From NCBI GenBank assembly GCA_947461335.1, contig CANHLB010000137.1, positions 1 to 5,356 of the forward strand: DNA of 5,356 nt. Direction: 5' to 3'. Made by a program: the position numbers and the translations under genes. The DNA is from Burkholderiaceae bacterium. Its GTDB lineage: Bacteria > Pseudomonadota > Gammaproteobacteria > Burkholderiales > Burkholderiaceae. Below the pieces are notes generated by a model. It was given only the letters and a program-made list of their open reading frames with translations, had not been told where the DNA came from and did not search any database. Positions 1-5,356 of this stretch are shown piece after piece; the stretch's first letter is position 1; the number at the start of each line of letters is the position of its first letter.

Positions 1-689
1 TGAAACAACTTGTCCTTATTCGTCATGGTGAATCTACCTGGAACCTTGAAAACCGCTTCACTGGCTGGGCGGACGTGGACTTAACCCCTAAAGGGGTTGA
101 ACAAGCCCAGGCCGCAGGTAAAAACCTCAAAAAAGCTGGTTATGAGTTTGATATCGCCTACACCTCTGTTTTAAGGCGTGCTATTCGCACTCTTTGGCAC
201 GTTCAAGACACCATGGATTTAATGTGGCTGCCAGTAGTTCATAGCTGGAGATTGAATGAACGTCATTACGGAGCATTAACCGGTCTTAACAAAGCCCAGA
301 CTGCAGCAAAGTATGGTGATGAACAAGTTCATATTTGGCGTCGCTCATATAATGTGCGGCCACCCCTACTAGAACATGAAGATGAACGCAATCCAAAAAA
401 TGATTCACGTTATTCAAAATTAAATACTTCGGATATTCCGCTTGGTGAGTGTTTAAAAGATAATGTAGACCGTGTTCTTCCTCTTTGGAATGAATCGATT
501 GCACCAGCACTAAGAGCTGGCAAACGTGTACTCTTAGTGGCACATGGTAATAGCATCCGCTCCTTAATTAAATATTTGGATCAAATGTCAGATGAGGCCA
601 TTATGAAAGTGAACGTCCCAAATGGCGTACCACTTGTATATGAACTTGATGATGATCTCAAACCCATTCAACACTTTTATCTAGACTAG
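1..689 (+). CDS. gpmA: 2,3-bisphosphoglycerate-dependent phosphoglycerate mutase (start codon cut by window edge)
   Basis: This cytoplasmic enzyme interconverts 3-phosphoglycerate and 2-phosphoglycerate in glycolysis and gluconeogenesis through a phosphohistidine intermediate. The frame opens at the first base with 'tg' followed by [10 protein letters not shown]. The A of the ATG therefore lies one base outside the window, and the full protein would be 229 residues, the shorter form of the family (E. coli is about 250). Family catalytic residues are all visible: phosphoacceptor His9 in RHGES, Arg60 in the RRAIRT segment, Glu87 in [10 protein letters not shown], Arg114-Arg115 in WRRSY, and His182 in [14 protein letters not shown] at 75 would make a shorter open frame but would lose His9, so it is not the start. 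The TAG stop is at 687-689, and ctpA follows after 14 bp on the same strand. The identity is secure; dependence on the 2,3-BPG cofactor is inferred from the family. Confidence 0.96.
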   Translation, partial: KQLVLIRHGESTWNLENRFTGWADVDLTPKGVEQAQAAGKNLKKAGYEFDIAYTSVLRRAIRTLWHVQDTMDLMWLPVVHSWRLNERHYGALTGLNKAQTAAKYGDEQVHIWRRSYNVRPPLLEHEDERNPKNDSRYSKLNTSDIPLGECLKDNVDRVLPLWNESIAPALRAGKRVLLVAHGNSIRSLIKYLDQMSDEAIMKVNVPNGVPLVYELDDDLKPIQHFYLD

Positions 690-703
690 GATCAAAAAGA
701 AAC

Positions 704-2137
704 ATGCGCCAATTTCTAAAAAACTTTGCTCTGATAGCTATTGGCCTGATAGCAGGCATAGCGGCTACTATTCAACTGTCTGCAACTGCCCAACAGGGGA
801 CTCAACTGCCGCTCGATGAGCTGCGCACACTCTCGAACGTTTTTGCTCAAATCAAACGTGAGTATGTTGAACCTATTGAAGATAAGCAGCTGCTCACTGA
901 CGCCGTAAAGGGTATGGTCAGTAGTCTTGATCCGCATTCCACTTTCCTAGATAAAAAAGATTTTTCTGAAATGCAAGAGGCTACATCTGGGAAATTTGCT
1001 GGCCTTGGAATTGAAATTACTTCTGAAGATGGCGTTGTTAAGGTACTCAACCCAATTGAAGATAGTCCCGCTGCTCGCGCAGGATTGCAGGCAGGTGACT
1101 TAATTACTCGATTGGATGACAAGCCAGTCCGTGGTATGTCACTAGACAAAGCTGTTCGCACTATGCGCGGCACACCTGGCACCAAAATTACCTTAACTGT
1201 TTATCGCAAAAGTGAGGAACGTAGTTTTCCTGTCACCATTACTCGTGCTGAAATTAAAACGCAATCCGTTAAAGCCAAAATCTTAGATAACGATATTGCT
1301 TGGGTTCGAATTACTAGCTTCCAAGAACGTACCGTTCCCGATCTTGCCAAAAAACTTACTGATCTAGCCAATCAGGATCCGAAACTGAAGGGCATTATTC
1401 TTGACCTACGTAATAACGGTGGCGGCCTATTACAAGGTGCGGTTGGTGTCGCTGCTGCCTTCTTGCCTGCCGATGCGGTGATAGTATCTACTAAAGGTCA
1501 GGCCCCCGACTCTAAACAAGTCTTTAATGCTACCCCGGCTATGTACCGACTTAGTGAACCAGGGGATCCTTTGGCAGGTGTGCCTGCAATCTTCAAAAAA
1601 TTACCGATGGTCGTTTTAGTAAACGCCTATTCAGCTTCTGCTTCTGAGATTGTTGCTGGTGCATTGCAAGACTACAAACGCGCGACCATCATTGGTAAGA
1701 CAACCTTTGGCAAAGGCTCAGTTCAGACAGTTCGTCCGCTCACAAATGATTCTGCATTAAAAATTACTACCGCCTATTACTACACGCCTAGTGGAAAATC
1801 TATTCAGGCATTTGGTGTTAAACCTGATATTCCAGTAGATCAAAACAAAGACGGCGATCCAGATGATGTGTTAATCACCCGTGAAATTGATAGCGAGAAA
1901 CACTTACGTAATAAGCAATCTGCGGAAGATAAATTAATCAAAGATCGAGAGCAACGCCGCCTCGAAGAGCTACAACGCATTGAAGAAAAGAATGCAAAGA
2001 AAACTCCTGAGGAAAAAGAGAAGGATAAGAATAAAAAGCCTCCTGAGCTTGGTAGCGCAGATGATTTTATGCTTGCCCAAGCAGTGGCATTTATCAACGG
2101 TCAGCCGGTGAAGCGCTCTTCATCTAAGCTAGAGTAA
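704..2137 (+). CDS. ctpA: S41-family carboxyl-terminal processing serine protease
   Basis: This is a 477-residue periplasmic protease of the CtpA/Prc family, which removes or degrades C-terminal ends of envelope proteins such as cell-wall hydrolases. Residues 1-7 are basic, and residues 8-28 form a hydrophobic signal peptide or membrane anchor. A helical N-terminal region with LDPHSTFL (75-82) follows, then a PDZ domain at about 98-182 (GLGIEI, SPAARAGLQAGD). The S41 core starts with LDLRNNGGGLL (233-243). The catalytic Ser-Lys-Gln set fits Ser312 in SASASE, Lys337 in FGKGSVQ and Gln341; the 25-residue Ser-Lys spacing matches Prc and CtpB. Residues from about 395 to 450 are very rich in Lys, Glu and Arg and probably helical; the last 25 residues look folded again. 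A weak AGGA (688-691) overlaps the gpmA stop, 12 nt before the ATG. Physiological substrates cannot be read from the sequence. Confidence 0.95.
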   Translation: MRQFLKNFALIAIGLIAGIAATIQLSATAQQGTQLPLDELRTLSNVFAQIKREYVEPIEDKQLLTDAVKGMVSSLDPHSTFLDKKDFSEMQEATSGKFAGLGIEITSEDGVVKVLNPIEDSPAARAGLQAGDLITRLDDKPVRGMSLDKAVRTMRGTPGTKITLTVYRKSEERSFPVTITRAEIKTQSVKAKILDNDIAWVRITSFQERTVPDLAKKLTDLANQDPKLKGIILDLRNNGGGLLQGAVGVAAAFLPADAVIVSTKGQAPDSKQVFNATPAMYRLSEPGDPLAGVPAIFKKLPMVVLVNAYSASASEIVAGALQDYKRATIIGKTTFGKGSVQTVRPLTNDSALKITTAYYYTPSGKSIQAFGVKPDIPVDQNKDGDPDDVLITREIDSEKHLRNKQSAEDKLIKDREQRRLEELQRIEEKNAKKTPEEKEKDKNKKPPELGSADDFMLAQAVAFINGQPVKRSSSKLE

Positions 2138-2158
2138 TCTCGCTACCCTGGCCTGCAC

Positions 2159-2911
2159 ATGAATGATGAGCAGTTACTACGCTACTCAAGGCATCTTCTG
2201 CTTGAGGAAATCGATATTGCAGGTCAAGAAAAGCTACTCAATGCACATGCTTTAATTATTGGCGTGGGCGGTTTAGGGAGTGCAGCAGCACCCTACTTAG
2301 CTGCTGCTGGTATTGGGCACATCACCTTGGTAGACGATGACCAAGTTGAACTGACTAATTTGCAGCGCCAAATCATGCACACAGAAAAAATGCTTGGCAA
2401 AAGCAAGGTTATGTCTGGTAAAGAATTTTTACAGCAACTTAATGCTGGCGCACATATTGAAACTATTCAAGCTAAAGCCACTGTTTCTCTACTTGATGAA
2501 TTATTACCAAGCGTTGATATTGTTCTTGACTGCACCGATAACTTTGCAACGCGACAACTCATCAATGCCAGCTGCTTTAAGCACCAAACTCCTTTAGTTT
2601 CTGGTTCGGCCCTGCGTTTTGATGGTCAGATCAGCGTATTTGATCCGCGTAATCCTGCATCACCTTGTTATGCATGCATCTTCTCGCCCAATGAACAATT
2701 TGAAGAAACGAGTTGCTCTTCTATGGGTATCTATTCACCATTAGTTGGAATTATTGGAGCCATGCAAGCGGCACAAGCGCTCCAAGTAACAATCGGGTTT
2801 GGAGAACCGCTAGTGGGGCGTATGTTACTTTGGAATGCACGCTCCACTCAAATTGATGAGTTCAAAATCTCTCGCAATCCCGAATGCCCAGTATGTGGAA
2901 CGGCACACTAA
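2159..2911 (+). CDS. moeB: HesA/MoeB/ThiF-family adenylyltransferase (probable molybdopterin-synthase adenylyltransferase)
   Basis: This is an E1-like cytoplasmic enzyme of 250 residues. It would activate the C-terminal Gly-Gly of a ubiquitin-like sulfur carrier (MoaD, or ThiS for thiamine) with ATP, as an acyl-adenylate. The nucleotide-binding loop is GVGGLGS (35-41), with VDDDQVELTNLQRQ (58-71) supplying the conserved acidic residues and Arg70. Lys83 and Asp127 in LDCTDN fit the ATP site. The structural zinc is predicted on two CxxC pairs, Cys170/Cys173 and Cys243/Cys246. Cys186, just before MGIYSPLVGIIG, is the conserved E1 cysteine position. No rhodanese domain follows, so it is the short bacterial form. 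MoeB and ThiF cannot be separated by motifs, and neither moaD nor thiS is adjacent; in many relatives one enzyme may serve both pathways. The start gives the family-typical MN-acidic-QLLRYSRH opening, although no clear Shine-Dalgarno precedes it. The stop overlaps the convergent ptsI stop. Confidence 0.88.
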   Translation: MNDEQLLRYSRHLLLEEIDIAGQEKLLNAHALIIGVGGLGSAAAPYLAAAGIGHITLVDDDQVELTNLQRQIMHTEKMLGKSKVMSGKEFLQQLNAGAHIETIQAKATVSLLDELLPSVDIVLDCTDNFATRQLINASCFKHQTPLVSGSALRFDGQISVFDPRNPASPCYACIFSPNEQFEETSCSSMGIYSPLVGIIGAMQAAQALQVTIGFGEPLVGRMLLWNARSTQIDEFKISRNPECPVCGTAH

Positions 2912-4662
2912 GCAAGCAAGCGCTCTAGAGCTTTTGCTTGAGCCTCTGGCTCATAGGCCTTCAAAACCCGTGGAAAACGGGCTTTTAACATCCCTACATT
3001 TGCTTTTAGGATCTCACGCTTCACCAGAAGTAACTGACTAAAGTGCATAGAAAAGTCTGTTAAACCCATAGCAAGTAATAGCTTAGTTAAAGAAGGGTCA
3101 CCAGCCATTTCTCCGCAAACAGCAATGGGAACATTAGCGCGTTTTGCTTGCTCAATAATATTAGCAATTAAATGCAAAATTGCCGGGTGTAATGGGTCAT
3201 ATAAATGGGCGACTGCATGATCAGCACGATCAATTGCCAAGGTGTACTGAATTAAATCATTCGTGCCGATTGAGAGGAAATCAAAGCGATTAATAAATAG
3301 AGGCAGGACTAAAGCAGCAGCAGGAATCTCAATCATCGCTCCTACTTGAATATTAGGGTTATACGGCTGGCCGCGTTGGTGTAGTTGTTGCTTTGCTTTT
3401 TCAATTAAACGTAAAGTCTCATCAATCTCTTTGGCATGAGCGAGCATCGGGATCATAATTCGAGCTTGACCATAAGCAGAAGCTCGCAAAATAGCCCTGA
3501 GTTGCGTTAAAAAGATTTCAGGCTCTGTTAAAGACCAGCGAATTGCTCTTAAACCTAATGGTGAAGTTCCTGTTTGAGAAACATCACTACTGCTTGTACC
3601 CAATGCTTTATCTGCGCCTACGTCAATGGTTCTGATATTGATGGGCAAGCCATGCATCAGATCTACTACACGACGGTACTCTTGAAATTGTTGTTCCTCA
3701 TCGGGCAGGGCTTGATTACGATCCATAAACAAGAACTCAGTCCGAAAGAGGCCTACGCCAACTGCACCTAATTTCAGAGCCTGTGCGGCATCCTCAGGAC
3801 GTTCTATATTGGCAAAAAGCTCAATATCAACTCGATCTAAAGTTTCTGTTTTGGCATGCTTTAACTGCTTTAACTTACGCGCATCTTTGAGATCTTGATT
3901 TTGTAATTTTCGATACTCCTCAAGTAGCTTCTCATCTGGAGCAACAACGACTACACCTCGCTCGCCATCAAGCACCAACCAGTCGCCATACCGAATCATC
4001 TCGCTTGCATGACGCACCCCTACTACAGCAGGAATTTCCATACTGCGTGCGACGATAGCTGTATGCGATGTCTTGCCACCAAGATCCGTTACAAAGCCTG
4101 TAAATGCAGAGTCTTTAAAACGCAACATATCGTGGGGGGCAATATCGTGTGCCACGATAATAGACTCGACGCCTAAATCACTTGGAGATAATAAATCGGT
4201 GTTATCTAGGGCATCTTTTTTCTGCGCGTTTAAAGCTTTTATAACCCGCTCGGCAACCTGTCGAATGTCATTGGCGCGTTCTTTTAAATAAACGTCCTCA
4301 ATATCAGAAAACTGCTCTAATAAATCATTTAACTCTGTTGTTAATGCCCATGCTGCATTCATGCGCTGGGTACGTATAAGCTGTATTGGCTTTTGCGCCA
4401 ATGCTGGGTCAGCCAAGATCATGCCATGTACATCTAAGAATGCTGCCATTTCCTGGGGTGCATCTTTAGGCAAACCCTTACGCAATTGATTGAGCTCTAA
4501 ACGAACCTGATCAAATGCATCTAATAACTTTTGTGCCTCCACCTCTTCTTTGCCAGGCTCTACCAAATAATGGCTAACCTCTAATGCTGCACGTGAAATC
4601 AGTACCGCCTTGCCTATTGCAATGCCTTTAGATACTGGAATTCCGTGCAACGCAAAAGTCAT
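2908..4662 (-). CDS. ptsI: PTS Enzyme I, phosphoenolpyruvate-protein phosphotransferase
   Basis: This is a cytoplasmic 584-residue enzyme that autophosphorylates from PEP and passes the phosphate to HPr. The N-terminal HPr-binding and phosphohistidine part covers about 1-235, with the active histidine His200 in GGKTSHTAIVAR. The C-terminal PEP-binding barrel covers about 275-570 and carries Arg307 (GLFRTEFLFMDR), Arg344 (IRTIDVGADK), Glu444 (GAMIEIP), Asn468-Asp469 (GTNDLIQYTLAIDR) and the proton-donor Cys516 (CGEMAGD). These match the E. coli residues Arg296, Arg332, Glu431, Asn454-Asp455 and Cys502. Length is normal for the family. The ATG lies 2 nt after the ptsH stop, with GAGGG (4672-4676, read on the - strand) inside ptsH as its ribosome site, so the two are probably translationally coupled. 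One oddity is that the loop at 355-367 is Ser/Thr-rich, and the usual NPxLGxRAIR motif reads SPLGLRAIR. The stop codon overlaps that of moeB. Confidence 0.96.
   Translation of the reverse strand: MTFALHGIPVSKGIAIGKAVLISRAALEVSHYLVEPGKEEVEAQKLLDAFDQVRLELNQLRKGLPKDAPQEMAAFLDVHGMILADPALAQKPIQLIRTQRMNAAWALTTELNDLLEQFSDIEDVYLKERANDIRQVAERVIKALNAQKKDALDNTDLLSPSDLGVESIIVAHDIAPHDMLRFKDSAFTGFVTDLGGKTSHTAIVARSMEIPAVVGVRHASEMIRYGDWLVLDGERGVVVVAPDEKLLEEYRKLQNQDLKDARKLKQLKHAKTETLDRVDIELFANIERPEDAAQALKLGAVGVGLFRTEFLFMDRNQALPDEEQQFQEYRRVVDLMHGLPINIRTIDVGADKALGTSSSDVSQTGTSPLGLRAIRWSLTEPEIFLTQLRAILRASAYGQARIMIPMLAHAKEIDETLRLIEKAKQQLHQRGQPYNPNIQVGAMIEIPAAALVLPLFINRFDFLSIGTNDLIQYTLAIDRADHAVAHLYDPLHPAILHLIANIIEQAKRANVPIAVCGEMAGDPSLTKLLLAMGLTDFSMHFSQLLLVKREILKANVGMLKARFPRVLKAYEPEAQAKALERLLA
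2913..2940. repeat. imperfect inverted repeat at the convergent gene ends
   Basis: The outer arms CAAGCAA (2913-2919) and TTGCTTG (2934-2940) are exact complements. Inside them GCTCTAGAGC (2922-2931) is a perfect 10-bp palindrome, separated from the outer arms by one C/T mismatch and one possible G-U pair. It begins two bases after the moeB stop and lies within the last codons of ptsI (Ala-Lys-Ala-Leu-Glu-Arg-Leu-Leu-Ala). No T-tract follows on either strand, so it is not a classical terminator. It could protect the 3' end of the moeB mRNA or be a chance result of coding. Confidence 0.5.
2939..2953. repeat. short perfect hairpin next to the larger inverted repeat
   Basis: TGAGCC (2939-2944) and GGCTCA (2948-2953) are exact complements around a 3-base loop. 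The element overlaps the outer arm of the preceding inverted repeat by two bases, so the two structures compete or stack in RNA. It lies wholly inside the ptsI coding sequence, and no T-tract follows directly. Confidence 0.4.
2963..2986 (+). terminator. possible intrinsic terminator of the gpmA-ctpA-moeB transcript
   Basis: On the + strand the stem CCCGT (2967-2971) pairs with ACGGG (2977-2981) around a GGAAA loop. AAAA lies just before it and, after one C, TTTT just after. It begins about 52 nt past the moeB stop, antisense to codons near the end of ptsI. The stem is short (5 bp, four of them G-C) and the T-tract is only four bases, so it is a weak candidate. The reverse complement also has TTTT right after the stem, so it could in principle act on ptsI as well, just before the end of that gene. 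There is no non-coding space between the convergent genes for any other terminator. Confidence 0.35.
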
Positions 4663-4664
4663 AC

Positions 4665-4934
4665 TTATTCGCCCTCACCAAAGCGGTTGTTAATGAGCTC
4701 GGTTAAAGCCTGCATCGCCTCATCAGCCTGATCGCCTACTGTCTCAAGCTTCACCGTACTGCCTATTCCTGCTGCAAGCATCATGACGCCCATAATGCTC
4801 TTAGCATTGATTTGACGCCCATTACGTGACAGGAGTATTTCACATGGGAATTGAGCGGCTAATTGGGAGAGCTTGGCAGACGCGCGAGCATGTAGACCCA
4901 GTTTATTAATGATTTCAATTTCAGCTACAGGCAT
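4665..4934 (-). CDS. ptsH: PTS phosphocarrier protein HPr
   Basis: This is the small cytoplasmic phosphocarrier of the PTS, 89 residues, the normal HPr size. It takes phosphate from Enzyme I on His15, seen in NKLGLHARASAKL (10-22), and hands it to EIIA proteins. The second signature, INAKSIMGVMMLAA (42-55), contains Ser46. This is the site used by HPr kinase/phosphorylase, an enzyme that many betaproteobacteria possess and that usually has regulatory rather than uptake roles. The gene sits between the EIIA gene (19 bp upstream) and ptsI (2 bp downstream), all on the - strand, as one operon. The chosen ATG places the active histidine at the canonical position 15 and has GAGGAG upstream. HprK itself is not in this window, so Ser46 phosphorylation is inferred. 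Confidence 0.97.
   Translation of the reverse strand: MPVAEIEIINKLGLHARASAKLSQLAAQFPCEILLSRNGRQINAKSIMGVMMLAAGIGSTVKLETVGDQADEAMQALTELINNRFGEGE
4672..4676 (-). promoter_or_regulatory. Shine-Dalgarno of ptsI inside the end of ptsH
   Basis: The last codons of ptsH (Gly-Glu-Gly-Glu-stop) contain GAGGG on the - strand, nine bases before the ptsI ATG. With only 2 nt between the ptsH stop and the ptsI start, ribosomes finishing HPr would be well placed to start Enzyme I. This arrangement suggests translational coupling. Confidence 0.65.
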
Positions 4935-4945
4935 TACAGGCAGCG

Positions 4946-4951
4946 CTCCTC
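4946..4951 (-). promoter_or_regulatory. Shine-Dalgarno of ptsH
   Basis: On the - strand the 19-bp gap between the EIIA stop and the ptsH ATG contains GAGGAG. Eleven bases separate it from the ATG, which is somewhat long. It is the only good ribosome site in the gap and supports the start that puts the active histidine at position 15. Confidence 0.65.
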
Positions 4952-4953
4952 AA

Positions 4954-5356
4954 TTATTGTTCTTCAACTTTTGTGCCAAGCCGTAAGATTCCATTCTGAC
5001 CACCAACAAGTGCTTTTTGAGCTAGCTCTTCTAAACTATCGCCGCGATGAGTAATGCAACGCATCAACATCGGAAGATTTAACCCAGCAAGCACTATCAC
5101 TGGCGCATTCAATCCAGACAAGGGGCCAAGAGCTTCCAATTTCGAAGCTACATTCGCTGGTGTAGCACCCATCACATCAGTCAGAATAAGAATGCCGTGA
5201 CCACTATTCACTGCATAGGCAGCTTTCATAACGCGATCAAAACTGGCTTTAGTATCCTCATACGGCGCAATATCAACTGCTCTTACGCGCTCAGGGGATG
5301 AGCCATAGGTATGTTCAGCAAATCCAAGCATTGCACTTGCAAGAGGTGTATGAGCA
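4954..5356 (-). CDS. PTS EIIA component, mannose family (5' end outside window)
   Basis: This is a cytoplasmic EIIA domain of the mannose (PTS-Man) family, which accepts phosphate from HPr. An internal ATG at 5329-5331 could start a 125-residue frame, but the open frame continues upstream to the window edge as Ala-His-Thr-Pro-Leu-Ala-Ser-Ala. That stretch holds the expected phospho-accepting histidine (codon at 5350-5352), so the true start lies outside, probably fewer than ten codons away. Other family marks are LTDVMGATPANVA, whose Asp corresponds to the aspartate that contacts the active histidine in E. coli ManX, and GLNLPMLMRCITHR. It is a stand-alone domain with no fused EIIB. In this operon, with no EIIB or EIIC seen, a regulatory output is more likely than sugar uptake. 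No gene symbol is assigned because naming varies among betaproteobacteria. Confidence 0.92.
   Translation of the reverse strand, partial: AHTPLASAMLGFAEHTYGSSPERVRAVDIAPYEDTKASFDRVMKAAYAVNSGHGILILTDVMGATPANVASKLEALGPLSGLNAPVIVLAGLNLPMLMRCITHRGDSLEELAQKALVGGQNGILRLGTKVEEQ

Noticed and set aside
286..543. Open frame of 85 codons on the - strand inside gpmA
   Set aside because: It is a shadow of the mutase coding frame; the His- and Leu-rich composition reflects reverse reading of gpmA codons.
847..1185. Open frame of 112 codons on the - strand inside ctpA
   Set aside because: It lies wholly antisense to a strongly supported protease gene, matches no family I recognise, and has no ribosome site that I can see.
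1840..2097. Open frame on the - strand opposite the end of ctpA
   Set aside because: The Ser/Phe-rich run is the complement of the Lys/Glu-rich tail of CtpA, a common artefact and not a membrane protein.
2394..2597. Short + strand open frame inside moeB in another phase
   Set aside because: It overlaps an intact MoeB/ThiF frame with conserved motifs and shows no domain of its own.
2835..3041. Short + strand open frame bridging the moeB end and ptsI end
   Set aside because: It crosses the convergent junction but overlaps both real genes, has no ribosome site and shows no recognisable domain.
4130..4140. G-run within ptsI as a possible slippage or frameshift site
   Set aside because: The frame is continuous, with all EI motifs before and after it; there is no sign of a frameshift.
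4073..4291. Open frame on the + strand inside ptsI
   Set aside because: It is antisense to the EI active-site region and is explained by the constrained ptsI codons.
4954..5331. Start of the EIIA gene at the ATG at 5329-5331
   Set aside because: It would remove the active histidine coded at 5350-5352, and the frame stays open to the window edge, so the gene is treated as truncated by the window.

Overview
This is an ordinary, gene-dense chromosomal segment. It most likely comes from a betaproteobacterium of the order Burkholderiales. The fairly AT-rich codon use and the combination of families make a low-GC, small-genome lineage such as Polynucleobacter my best guess; this is inference from protein style and gene order, not a database match. 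Six protein genes fill almost every base. There is no gap above about 25 bp, and no RNA gene, mobile element, CRISPR array, origin or attachment site that I can see.

Left half, + strand (1-2911): three genes run rightward with short gaps. They are gpmA (phosphoglycerate mutase, lacking only the first base of its start codon), ctpA (periplasmic S41 carboxyl-terminal processing protease) and a moeB/thiF-type adenylyltransferase. The spacing (14 bp, then 21 bp) suggests co-transcription from a promoter left of the window, although the three functions are unrelated.

Right half, - strand (2908-5356): three genes run leftward as a compact PTS phosphorelay operon. They are a mannose-family EIIA (5' end cut by the window edge), ptsH (HPr) and ptsI (Enzyme I). 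Phosphate would pass from PEP to EI His200, then HPr His15, then the EIIA histidine at 5350-5352. No EIIB or EIIC transport gene is visible, and HPr keeps a kinase-type Ser46. Both points fit the regulatory, transport-incomplete PTS known from betaproteobacteria.

Junction: the two operons converge and overlap by 4 bp, so the last codons of moeB and ptsI share DNA. Several inverted repeats lie just inside the 3' end of ptsI. One of them, with an A-tract before and a T-tract after, could terminate the moeB transcript antisense to ptsI.

I found no convincing undescribed system. The most interesting points are the overlapping convergent terminus with nested hairpins, the regulatory PTS, an unusual Ser/Thr-rich loop in EI, and the missing Shine-Dalgarno before moeB.
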